Below are positions 1-8,085 of a stretch of DNA of 64,000 bases, piece by piece. This stretch comes from Actinomycetes bacterium (GTDB taxonomy: Bacteria > Actinomycetota > Actinomycetes > Propionibacteriales > Nocardioidaceae). Position 1 is the stretch's first letter. Each line of letters starts with the position of its first letter. The notes beneath the pieces were generated by a model. That model was not told where the DNA came from. It did not search any database and saw only the letters and a list, made by a program, of their open reading frames with translations. Where the stretch lies: NCBI GenBank assembly GCA_023460975.1, contig JAEWOG010000023.1, positions 5,038 to 69,037 on the forward strand, written 5' to 3'. A program made the position numbers and the translations under genes.

Positions 1-255
1 GCGAGCGCCGCCGCGGTCGCGGGGCCCATCGGCTTCGTCGCGTTCGTGGCCCCCCAGGCCGCGCTGCGGTTGTTCGGCACCGCCGGTCCGCCGCCCGTCG
101 CCTCGGGGGCCTGCGGAGCCGCCCTCGTTCTGGCCGCTGACCTGATCGCCCAACGGGTCCCCGTCGAACTGCCGGTGGGCGTCGTCGTCGCCGTCATCGG
201 GGCCCCGTGCCTGCTCTACCTGCTCATCCACACCGTTCGGAGGGACCGTGCCTGA
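1..255 (+). CDS. Iron-siderophore ABC importer permease, FecCD family (C-terminal fragment)
   Basis: The gene starts before the window; the last 84 codons are visible. The fragment opens with GPIGFVAFVAPQ, the conserved loop of FecCD/BtuC permeases (usually GPIGFVGLVVPH), and continues with two hydrophobic stretches ending in a short basic tail (HTVRRDRA). In this family the permease forms the membrane channel that passes Fe(III)-siderophore from a binding protein to the cytosol. Its stop overlaps the GTG start of the ATPase gene by 8 bp, so the two are co-translated. The His of the usual VPH motif is Gln here, which is a minor difference. Confidence 0.85.
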   Translation, partial: ASAAAVAGPIGFVAFVAPQAALRLFGTAGPPPVASGACGAALVLAADLIAQRVPVELPVGVVVAVIGAPCLLYLLIHTVRRDRA

Positions 256-1045
256 CCTGCTGACCGCGCCGCTGGAGGTGTCGGGCGTACGCGCCGGCTA
301 CGGCGCCCGCACCATCCTCGATGGCGTCGACCTGTCCGTGCCCCGCGGACGCGTCACGACGATCATCGGCCCCAACGGGTGCGGCAAGTCCACGATGCTC
401 CGGGTGCTGAGCCGACTGCTGGCGCCCGCGGAAGGGACCGTACTGCTCGAGGGCGAGCCGCTGGCGTCGCTGAAGGTGCGCTCGATCGCCCGCCGCCTGG
501 CCCTGCTGCCGCAGAACCCCGTCGCACCGGAGGGAATGACGGTGGCGGACCTCGCATCGCGCGGACGCCAGCCCCACCAGCCGTGGTGGCGTACGTGGTC
601 TCGCGAGGACGAGGAGATCGCCGCGGCCGCCATGGAACGCACCGGCGTCGCCGACCTGGCCACCGAGATGCTCGAGGAGCTGTCCGGTGGCCAGCGACAG
701 CGTGCATGGATCGCCATGGCGCTCGCGCAGGACACCGACATCCTCATGCTCGACGAGCCCACCGCCCACCTGGACCTGGCCCACGCCGTCGAGGTGCTCG
801 AGCTGGTGGTGCGGCTGCGGCGCGACACCGGGCGAACGATCGTGCTGGTCCTGCACGACCTCACCTTGGCGGCGCGCTACAGCGACCACCTCGTGGTCAT
901 GAAGGACGGGCGGGTCGTCACGGAGGGGTCGCCCGCCACTGTGCTGACCCCTGACGTCCTGTGGGAGGTGTTCGGACTGCGTGCGCACGTCTTCGCCGAC
1001 CCGTACGACGGACTCCCGACCGTGGTGCCGGTCCAGCATGGCTGA
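248..1045 (+). CDS. Iron-siderophore ABC importer ATP-binding protein (FepC/FecE type)
   Basis: A 265-residue ATPase of the family that powers Fe-siderophore uptake. All nucleotide-binding motifs are present: Walker A GPNGCGKST near residue 40, Q-loop LLPQNP, signature LSGGQRQRAWIAMALAQ, Walker B ILMLDEPT and the switch histidine in LVLHD. The C-terminus (VWEVFGLRAHVFADP-like) is typical of the FepC/BtuD branch. GTG is the start because it gives the 8-bp overlap with the upstream permease and leaves a short N-terminus before the first beta strand. The downstream exporter gene begins 8 bp inside its 3' end, so four genes form one operon that is probably iron-responsive, although no Fur/DtxR-type box is visible within the window. 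Confidence 0.9.
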   Translation: MPDLLTAPLEVSGVRAGYGARTILDGVDLSVPRGRVTTIIGPNGCGKSTMLRVLSRLLAPAEGTVLLEGEPLASLKVRSIARRLALLPQNPVAPEGMTVADLASRGRQPHQPWWRTWSREDEEIAAAAMERTGVADLATEMLEELSGGQRQRAWIAMALAQDTDILMLDEPTAHLDLAHAVEVLELVVRLRRDTGRTIVLVLHDLTLAARYSDHLVVMKDGRVVTEGSPATVLTPDVLWEVFGLRAHVFADPYDGLPTVVPVQHG

Positions 1046-2687
1046 TCCGAGCAGCCCCGGTGCGTTGCTGCGGCGCACCGTGCGTCGCCACCTGCCCCGG
1101 CTGGTGCCGTTCGTGGTGCTGCTGACGCTGTGGCAGGTCTGTGAGACTGCCGTGCCGGTCATCGTGGGTCAGGTCATCGACCGTGCCGTCGTCACCGGCG
1201 ACGTCTCGGCGCTCGTCGCGTGGCTGGGGGTGCTCGTGGCGGTGTTCGCGGTGCTCTCGGCGAGCTACCGCTTCGGGGCGCGCTTCGGCTTTGGCGCCGC
1301 GCAGGAGGAGATGCACCTGATCCGCATGGAGGTGCTGGCCCGAGCTCTGGAGCCCAGCTCGTCCAGCCGCCACCGCGCAGGGGAGGTCCTGGCCCTCTCC
1401 AGCGGTGACGCGGCCAACATCGGTTTTGCGCTGCGCGCCCTGGGCTACTCGGCCGCCGCCACGGGCTCGCTCGCCTTCAGCGCCGTCGTCCTGATCCGCA
1501 TCGACCTCGCGCTCGGTCTGCTCGTGATCGTCGGCACCGCCGTGGTCCTGCTCGCGGTGCGGGCGCTCACCCCGGTCCTGGCCCGGCGTACCCGCGAGCA
1601 GGAGGACAGGGCTTCGGCGGCGATCGGGGCGGCCAGCGACCTGCTCTCGGGCCTGCGAGTGCTGCACGGTTTGGGCGCGGGCCGCGAGGCGGCCCGGCGC
1701 TATCGCCGTACGAGCAGAGGCGCCGCTGACGCCGCGGTGGCCGCGGCAGGGTCGTACGGATCGGTGCTGGCCACCACCGCAGCGGCCAGCGGGCTGCTCG
1801 GCGTGGTGATCGCGGTCGTCGCGGCGCGGATGGCCGTGGCGGGACAGATCACCATCGGGGAACTGGTGAGCGTGGTGGGGTTGAGCCAGTTCCTCGTCGA
1901 GCCACTCGGGATGCTGGGCTCCATCTCCGCGCAGTTCGCGCAGGCCCGCGGCTCTGCCACACGGGTCGTGGACTTCCTCGCCGACACACGTCCTGAGCCG
2001 CGTGCCCACGTTGTCCCCGACGCGGGGGCGGCGCTGAGCGTGGCGATGGGGGAGAGCACCCTCGTGGCCCGTCGCGGTGAGTTGCTCGGCGTCTGCGTGC
2101 CCGACCACGCCCAAGCGGTGGGGCTGGTGCGCCAGCTCGCCGATGCCGAACCCGGGGTGCGGTGGGGCGACCACGACCTGAGCGAGGTGGACCCCGCCGT
2201 ACGTCCCGCTCACCTCGTCGTGGCACCGCACCGGGTGGACCTCTTCGAGGGCACCGTGGGCCAGACTTTGGCGGTGGGGGCCGGGGGCCCCTCACTCGAG
2301 GTGGCCCTGGCCGCGGCAGCGGCGAGTGACTTGCTGGAGGCCGAGGGCCTGGACACCACGGTGAGCGCGGACGGGACCACGCTCTCGGGCGGGCAGCGGC
2401 AGAGGTTGTCCTTGGCCCGCGCGCTGGCGTGCGGAACCTCAACGCTGGTGCTCCACGACCCGACCACCGCGCTCGACCCGGTCACCGAGAGTCGGGTCGC
2501 GGACGGCATCGTCTCGGCGCGGCACGCCGAGGGTTCACCGGCCTCGACCTGGCTGGTGACCTCCTCGCCCACGCTCCTGGAACGCGCCGACCGCGTGGTC
2601 CTGCTGCGCGACGGGCGGGTGCTGGCGGAGGGAACCCACAGCGCCCTGCTGCAGCACAGCGACTACGCGCAGGCGGTGCTGCGATGA
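1038..2687 (+). CDS. ABC exporter half-transporter with a degenerate nucleotide-binding domain
   Basis: 549 residues from the ATG at 1038, which overlaps the ATPase gene by 8 bp. The first ~300 residues carry the hydrophobic segments of an ABC type IV exporter fold and the rest is an NBD. The NBD keeps the signature LSGGQRQRLSLARAL but lacks nearly everything else. The Walker A region reads GVCVPDHAQAVGLV with no GxxGxGKS/T, the Q-loop position reads VVAPHR, Walker B reads LVLHDPTTALD with His for the Walker B Asp, and the switch His is Ser in LVTSSP. It overlaps the next half-transporter by ATGA. With siderophore importer genes upstream, an IrtAB-like role in siderophore transport is plausible but inferred. 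Confidence 0.85.
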   Translation: MADPSSPGALLRRTVRRHLPRLVPFVVLLTLWQVCETAVPVIVGQVIDRAVVTGDVSALVAWLGVLVAVFAVLSASYRFGARFGFGAAQEEMHLIRMEVLARALEPSSSSRHRAGEVLALSSGDAANIGFALRALGYSAAATGSLAFSAVVLIRIDLALGLLVIVGTAVVLLAVRALTPVLARRTREQEDRASAAIGAASDLLSGLRVLHGLGAGREAARRYRRTSRGAADAAVAAAGSYGSVLATTAAASGLLGVVIAVVAARMAVAGQITIGELVSVVGLSQFLVEPLGMLGSISAQFAQARGSATRVVDFLADTRPEPRAHVVPDAGAALSVAMGESTLVARRGELLGVCVPDHAQAVGLVRQLADAEPGVRWGDHDLSEVDPAVRPAHLVVAPHRVDLFEGTVGQTLAVGAGGPSLEVALAAAAASDLLEAEGLDTTVSADGTTLSGGQRQRLSLARALACGTSTLVLHDPTTALDPVTESRVADGIVSARHAEGSPASTWLVTSSPTLLERADRVVLLRDGRVLAEGTHSALLQHSDYAQAVLR

Positions 2688-4477
2688 CGGCCCGAACGAT
2701 CCTGCCCGTGGCCGGCCGAAGCGAGACACTGCGTGCCACCGGTCGGCTGCTCTGGTCGCGCCGCGGACCGCTGGTCGTGGCCACGATCGCCTTCGTCGTG
2801 GTGGCCCTGTGCGGCGTCGTGCCGCCGTGGATGCTCGGACGCATCGTGGACGTCGTGGCCTCAGGCAGCGGCGACCTCGCGTGGCCGGTGACCGCCATGG
2901 TCCTCGCCACCGTGGTGGGGGCGTGCGCGACCTGGGTGTCGGTCGCCTCCCTGGCGCGCGCGGGCGAGCCCGCCGTGGCGGCGTTGCGCGAGCAGGTCGT
3001 CGAGGTCGCGCTCTCCCTGGATCCACACCAACTCGAACACGCTGGCGCAGGGGACCTGCTCTCCCGCGTCGGGGATGACTCCCGCAAGGTCACCGAATCG
3101 GTCTCGGAGATCGTGCCGATCGCGATCAACTCGGGGCTCCTGATCGTCTTCACCGCCGGAGGGCTGCTCGCGCTCGACTGGCGTCTGGCGCTGGCAGGCC
3201 TGGTGGCGGCTCCCTTCTACGTCCTCGGCCTGCGCTGGTACCTCCCGCGCTCGGCACCCGAGTACGCCGCCGAGCGAGTGGCGCAGGGGGACCGGGCGCA
3301 GGCCGTGGTGAGCCGGGTGCGCGGCGCGGAGACCGTGCGGGCGTACGGGCTCGGGCCGCAGGCACTCGACGAGATCGCGGGAGCCTCGCGTCGCGCGCTG
3401 GGCATCTCGGTGGGCGTCTTCCGGCTGCTGACCCGGTTCTTCGGCCGCTCCAACCAGGCCGAGCTGGCGGGCATGCTGTGCATCCTGGTCACGGGGTTCT
3501 GGCTGGTGCGGGGTGACCTGGCCTCCGTGGGAGCCGTCACTGCAGCGGCCCTCTACTTCCACCGGCTCTTCAACCCGATCGGGTCACTGATGCTGGTGCT
3601 CGACCAACTCCAGTCCGCCGGGGCATCGCTCGCCCGCCTCATCGGAGTGGCTGAGCTGCCCGGGCGAGGCGCAGCGGCGCTTGTGACGCCACCCGAGACC
3701 GAGGACGAGTCGCTGAGGCTGCGGGGCGTCGCCCACTCGTACGTGCCCGGCCGAACTGCCCTGCAGCCGACCGACCTCGCCCTCCTCCCGGGCCGACGAG
3801 TGGCGCTCGTGGGCCAGAGCGGGGCCGGCAAGACGACATTGGGGGCCATCGCCGCGGGAATCCTGGAGCCCACGACCGGACAGGTGGAGCTGGACGGGCG
3901 TCCGGTCGACGAGTGGCCCCCGGCCGCGGTGCGCAGCCGCGTCGTCCTGGTGAGTCAGGACATCCACGTGTTCGCGCAGAGCGTCGCCCAGCAGCTCACC
4001 CTGGCGGCCCCGGAGGCCTCGACCGCGGACATCCGGGAAGCACTGCGCGTCGTCGACGCGCTGGGCTGGGTCGACGGGCTGCCTGACGGGCTGGACACGG
4101 TGGTGGGGGACGGCGGTCACGCGCTGACCCCCGCCCAGGCCCAGCAACTGGCCCTGGCCCGCGTGGCGCTGGCCGATCCCGCGTTCGTGATCCTCGACGA
4201 GGCGACCGCCGAGGCCGGCTCGGACAGCGCGCGTGACCTCGACCGCGCTGCGCTCGCCGTCGCGGCTGGCCGGGGAGCGCTGGTGGTCGCGCACCGGCTC
4301 ACTCAGGCCGAGGGCGCTGACGAGGTGCTCGTCATGCACGACGGCGACGTCGTCGAACGGGGCAGCCACGCCGAGCTCGTCGCCGCCCGCGGGCGCTACG
4401 GCCAGCTCTGGGCGGCGTGGTCCGGGACGGGCGAGGAGGGCGAGACCCGAGAACCCATGCGTCAGCGCACGCCGTGA
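2684..4477 (+). CDS. ABC exporter half-transporter, catalytic partner
   Basis: 597 residues from the ATG at 2684 inside the ATGA overlap with the preceding gene. An N-terminal membrane domain (type IV exporter fold) precedes an NBD with intact Walker A GQSGAGKTT, Q-loop LVSQD, Walker B FVILDEAT and switch histidine VVAHRLT. The signature is degenerate: LTPAQAQQLALAR replaces LSGGQ. These defects mirror those of the upstream partner, so the two should form a heterodimer with one intact composite ATP site and one dead site. The neighbours suggest siderophore or iron-chelate traffic. The 3' end overlaps the convergent carboxyltransferase gene by 16 bp. Confidence 0.87.
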   Translation: MTARTILPVAGRSETLRATGRLLWSRRGPLVVATIAFVVVALCGVVPPWMLGRIVDVVASGSGDLAWPVTAMVLATVVGACATWVSVASLARAGEPAVAALREQVVEVALSLDPHQLEHAGAGDLLSRVGDDSRKVTESVSEIVPIAINSGLLIVFTAGGLLALDWRLALAGLVAAPFYVLGLRWYLPRSAPEYAAERVAQGDRAQAVVSRVRGAETVRAYGLGPQALDEIAGASRRALGISVGVFRLLTRFFGRSNQAELAGMLCILVTGFWLVRGDLASVGAVTAAALYFHRLFNPIGSLMLVLDQLQSAGASLARLIGVAELPGRGAAALVTPPETEDESLRLRGVAHSYVPGRTALQPTDLALLPGRRVALVGQSGAGKTTLGAIAAGILEPTTGQVELDGRPVDEWPPAAVRSRVVLVSQDIHVFAQSVAQQLTLAAPEASTADIREALRVVDALGWVDGLPDGLDTVVGDGGHALTPAQAQQLALARVALADPAFVILDEATAEAGSDSARDLDRAALAVAAGRGALVVAHRLTQAEGADEVLVMHDGDVVERGSHAELVAARGRYGQLWAAWSGTGEEGETREPMRQRTP

Positions 4478-5970
4478 CGAGCGCGGCGAATCGTGGCGGC
4501 CAGCACGGTCCGGGTCTCGGCGGGGTCGATCACGTCGTCGATCTCGAGCATGCGGGCGGCGTTGAGGGCCTTCGCGTGCTCCCGCATGGCGTCCGTCTGC
4601 TCAGCCACCAACGCCTCGGCGGCCTCGGGTTCCATCGTCGCGAGCTGCTTGGCGAGTGCCAGCCGTACGGCCCCCTCCAGGCCCATCGGGCCCAGGTGCG
4701 CCTGCGGCCAGGCCAGAGTGATGAGGGGGCAATGCGTGGAGCCGCCCAGCATCGCCTGCGCCCCGAGGCCGTACCCCCGGCGCAGCACGACGCCAACCAG
4801 GGGCGTGCTCACACGCGCCCCCGCCGAGACCAGCCGCGAGGCGTGTCGGACGAGCCCGGTGCGTTCGGCGTCCGGCCCGACCATGAAGCCGGGAGTGTCC
4901 ACCAGGCTCACCACCGGCAGGCCCCACCGCTGGCAGAACTCCAGGAAGTCGGCGCCCTTCGCGCTGGCCGACGCGGTGAGAGCCCCAGCCACGTGCGCCG
5001 AGGAGTTGGCCATGAAGCCGACCGCCATTCCGTCCAGACGGCCGAGGGCCGTGACCAGTTCGGGCGCGTACGACTCGCGCAACCACACCAGGGACTCGAG
5101 GTCCGCGAGGAGGTCGATGAGGGGCCGTACGTCGAACGCCTCGCGATCGTTGCTCGGAAGACTCTCCCGCAGGAGCACCTGGTCCGCATGCGGCGCGGAG
5201 GGCGCATCCTGCCCGCTCAGCAGGTCCAGCAGCGCACGGACGACGACGACTGCCTCGGCCTCGTCCTCGACCACCACGTCGACGACTCCCGCCTCGGCCT
5301 GCTCGGCGATGGGGCCGATGTCGTCCGCGGCCACCTGGCCGAGCCCGCCGCCCGCGATCATCGCGGGCCCGGCCATCCCCAGATTGGCCTCGGGAGTCGC
5401 GACGCGGAGGTCGGCCGTGCCGGCGATGACGGCGTTGCCGGCGAAACAACGCCCTGACACCACGGCGATGCGTGGGGCGTGCTCGCCCAGACGCGCCCAC
5501 AGACCGAAGGAGCCGACATCGAGCGCCGACACCAGGGGGTAGTCGGTGTCGCTGGGCCGCCCGCCACCGCCTTCGGTGAAGAACACAGCAGGCGTGCGCG
5601 TACGGATCGCGAGGTCGATCAGCCGGTCCGACTTGTGGTGCCCGCGCATGCCCTGGGTTCCGGCGGCGACCATCCAGTCGTACGACATGACGGTGACCGG
5701 GCGGCCGGCGACCGTGGCGGTGCCGCCCACGATGCCGTCGGCGGGGGTCTCGACGACCAGGTCGGCCAGCGGGCGCACCTGTTCCTGGGCGGCGGTCGCG
5801 AAGCGGCCGTACTCCACGAACGAGTCCGGGTCGACCAGATCGGCGATGTTCTCGCGAGCCGTACGTCGCCCTGCCGCGTGCCGCGCGGCGACCTTCTCGG
5901 CGCGCGCGTCGTCGGTGGTGAGGAAGCGTCGGGCGAGGAGCTCGGTCAGACCAGTGGCGGGTGCATCCAT
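4462..5970 (-). CDS. Acyl-CoA carboxyltransferase (biotin-dependent carboxylase beta subunit family)
   Basis: 502 residues from the ATG at 5970 (MDAPATGLTELL). The reading frame stays open further upstream, but that part shadows the divergent oxidoreductase gene. The protein has both crotonase-like halves of carboxyltransferases: an N-terminal half with VAGRPVTVMSYDWMVAAGTQG and GRCFAGNAVIAG, and a C-terminal half with GLPVVSLVDTPGFMVG, RRGYGLGAQAM and AWPQAHLGPMGLEGAV. The family moves CO2 from carboxybiotin to acyl-CoA. No biotin carboxylase or carrier gene is nearby, so the partner must be encoded elsewhere, and the acyl-CoA substrate cannot be read from the sequence. It is divergent from the flavin oxidoreductase across 66 bp. 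Confidence 0.88.
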   Translation of the reverse strand: MDAPATGLTELLARRFLTTDDARAEKVAARHAAGRRTARENIADLVDPDSFVEYGRFATAAQEQVRPLADLVVETPADGIVGGTATVAGRPVTVMSYDWMVAAGTQGMRGHHKSDRLIDLAIRTRTPAVFFTEGGGGRPSDTDYPLVSALDVGSFGLWARLGEHAPRIAVVSGRCFAGNAVIAGTADLRVATPEANLGMAGPAMIAGGGLGQVAADDIGPIAEQAEAGVVDVVVEDEAEAVVVVRALLDLLSGQDAPSAPHADQVLLRESLPSNDREAFDVRPLIDLLADLESLVWLRESYAPELVTALGRLDGMAVGFMANSSAHVAGALTASASAKGADFLEFCQRWGLPVVSLVDTPGFMVGPDAERTGLVRHASRLVSAGARVSTPLVGVVLRRGYGLGAQAMLGGSTHCPLITLAWPQAHLGPMGLEGAVRLALAKQLATMEPEAAEALVAEQTDAMREHAKALNAARMLEIDDVIDPAETRTVLAATIRRARHGVR

Positions 5971-6036
5971 GCGCGCATGGTGCCCCACCTGCCCGGGTGC
6001 AGGGAACAACCGGAGCGGCGCGGTTGCTCCACCGGT

Positions 6037-7053
6037 GTGAAGAGCATCGGATTCCTCAACTTCGGTCACTTCAGCGACGCCCCGGGCTCGCAGGTGCGTA
6101 CGGCGGCCGACACCCTGTTGGCCTCGATCGACCTCGCGGTGGCGGCGGAGGAGGTGGGCATCGACGGCGCGTACTTCCGAGTCCACCACTTCGCGCAGCA
6201 ACTGGCCTCACCGTTCCCGTTGCTGGCGGCCATCGGCGCCAAGACCACGCGCATCGAGATCGGCACGGGCGTGATCGACATGCGCTACGAGAACCCGATG
6301 TACATGGCCGAGGACGCGGGCGCCGCGGACCTCATCGCCGGCGGGAGGCTCCAGCTCGGGATCAGCCGAGGGTCACCGGAGCAGGTCATCGATGGCTGGC
6401 GCTACTTCGGGTACGCCCCGGCCGAGGGAGAGGACTCAGCCGACATGGCGCGTCGGCACACCGAGGTGCTGCTCGAGGTGCTGCGCGGCGAGGGTTTCGC
6501 TCGGCCGAACCCGCGGCCGATGTTCCCCAACCCTCCCGGTCTGCTACGGGTCGAACCGCACGCCCCCGGCCTGCGCCAGCGCATCTGGTGGGGTGCCGGA
6601 TCCGACTCCACTGCCCGGTGGGCGGCGCAGCAGGGGATGAACCTCATGAGCTCCACGCTCAAGGCCGACGAGACGGGCGAGCCCTTCCACGTGCAGCAGC
6701 GCAAGCAGATCGAGGCGTTCCGTGACGAGTGGGCGGCGCACGAGCACGGCTTCACCCCGCGGGTCTCAGTGAGTCGTTCGATCATGCCCATCACCACCGA
6801 CGAAGACCGCATGTACTTCGGTGGCGACGGAGGGTCCGACCAGATCGGCACGATCGACAACTTCCGCGCCGTGTTCGGGCGTACGTACGCAGCCGAACCC
6901 GACGTGCTCGTGGAGCAGCTCGCCGAGGACGAGGCCATCGCCGCCGCGGACACGGTGCTGCTCACGGTCCCCAACCAGCTCGGGGTCGCGTACAACGCCC
7001 GGCTCCTGGAGACCGTCGTCAAGGACGTCGCTCCCGGTCTGGGCTGGCGCTGA
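6037..7053 (+). CDS. LLM-class flavin-dependent oxidoreductase
   Basis: 338 residues from the GTG at 6037 (VKSIGFLNFGHF), the position where homology to the bacterial luciferase-like monooxygenase fold begins. Family features are the N-terminal strand SIGFLNFGHF, GIDGAYFRVHHF, the segment TRIEIGTGVIDMRYENPMYMAEDAGAADLIAGGRLQLGISRGSPEQ and a C-terminal helix. These enzymes use reduced flavin (FMN or F420) to oxidise small molecules. RYENP and GISRGSP match the SfnG/NtaA-like group only loosely, so the substrate is unknown. It is divergent from the carboxyltransferase and is followed 26 bp later by a DUF1801 gene. Confidence 0.86.
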   Translation: MKSIGFLNFGHFSDAPGSQVRTAADTLLASIDLAVAAEEVGIDGAYFRVHHFAQQLASPFPLLAAIGAKTTRIEIGTGVIDMRYENPMYMAEDAGAADLIAGGRLQLGISRGSPEQVIDGWRYFGYAPAEGEDSADMARRHTEVLLEVLRGEGFARPNPRPMFPNPPGLLRVEPHAPGLRQRIWWGAGSDSTARWAAQQGMNLMSSTLKADETGEPFHVQQRKQIEAFRDEWAAHEHGFTPRVSVSRSIMPITTDEDRMYFGGDGGSDQIGTIDNFRAVFGRTYAAEPDVLVEQLAEDEAIAAADTVLLTVPNQLGVAYNARLLETVVKDVAPGLGWR

Positions 7054-7079
7054 GGCTCGGGCCGGAGGACACTGCCCGC

Positions 7080-7490
7080 ATGGCCGAGGCGACCCGCAAG
7101 ACCCAGGCAACCGACGCAGACGTGGACGCCTTCCTGGCCGCGGTGGACCACGACGTCCGGCGCGCCGACGCGACCGCTGCGCTCGAGCTCATGCAGGCGG
7201 TGACGGGGGCCGAGCCCGTGATGTGGGGTGCGTCGATCATCGGCTTCGGCCGCCAGACGTACACCACAGCCGACGGCAAGGAGCACGAGTGGTTCGTGGT
7301 CGGCCTGGCACCCCGCAAGGCCGCCCTGACGCTGTACGGCCTGACGTTCTACGGGTCCAACGACGACCTCCTCGCACGCCTGGGCCCCCACACGACGGGC
7401 AAGGGATGCGTGTACGTCAAGCGTCTCGACGCCGTCGACCAGTCCGTGCTCGCCGAACTGGTGCAACGCTCCTGGCGCGAGGGATCCTGA
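7080..7490 (+). CDS. DUF1801 domain protein
   Basis: 136 residues from the ATG at 7080 (MAEATRKTQATDADVDAFLAAV). The motifs VDAFLAAVDHDVRRADA, MWGASIIGFGRQTY and GKGCVYVKRLDAVD are typical of DUF1801, the small YdhG-like fold related to frataxin-like proteins. Function is not established for the family. The gene is 26 bp after the flavin oxidoreductase and may be cotranscribed with it. Repeat array 1 starts within 10 bp of its stop codon. Confidence 0.85.
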   Translation: MAEATRKTQATDADVDAFLAAVDHDVRRADATAALELMQAVTGAEPVMWGASIIGFGRQTYTTADGKEHEWFVVGLAPRKAALTLYGLTFYGSNDDLLARLGPHTTGKGCVYVKRLDAVDQSVLAELVQRSWREGS

Positions 7491-7497
7491 CCGGGCT

Positions 7498-8085
7498 GTT
7501 GGTCGAGCTTGTCGAGACCCCGGCGGTCGTTGGTCGAGCCGGGGCTGTTGGTCGAGCTTGTCGAGACCCGGGCGCGGTCGTTGGTCGAGCTTGTCGAGAC
7601 CCGGGCGCGGTCGTTGGTCGAGCTTGTCGAGACCCGGGGGTGTGGTTTCGACAAGCTCAACCAGCGCGGTTGATGGTCGAGCCTGTCGAGACCCGGTGCG
7701 GTGGTTTCGACGAGTTCAACCAGCGAAGTCCGCTCAACCGGCGCGGTCGTTGGTCGAGCCGGGGCTGTTGGTCGAGCCTGTCGAGACCCGGTGCGGTGGT
7801 TTCGACGAGCTCAACCAGCGAAGTCGGCTCAACCAGCGGGGGACGTGGTTTCGACAAGCTCAACCGGCGCGGTCGTTGGTCGAGCTTGTCGAGACCCGGT
7901 GGGGTGGTTTCGACAAGCTCAACCAGCGAAGTCGGCTCAACCGGCGCGGTCGTTTGTCGAGCCTGTCGAGACCCCGGCGGGGATGCGGTTTCGACAAGCT
8001 CAACCAGCGGGGGTGTGGTTTCGACAAGCTCAACCAGCGAAAGTCGGCTCAACCAGCGAAAGTCGGCTCAACCAGCGAAGCCGCG
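7498..8085. repeat. Array 1 of palindromic repeats GGTCGAGCTTGTCGAGACC and its inverse
   Basis: About 590 bp hold roughly 8 full forward copies (GGTCGAGCYTGTCGAGACC) and 7 full inverse copies (GGTTTCGACRAGCTCAACC), plus several half copies such as GAAGTCGGCTCAACCAGCG. Forward copies dominate on the left and inverse copies on the right, so the array is built head to head. It fills the gap between the convergent DUF1801 and MocR genes. The last repeat supplies the stop codon of the MocR gene (GCTGGTTGA on the minus strand). The open frames within it, rich in VSTSSTS and RACRDP, are repeat artefacts. Confidence 0.93.
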
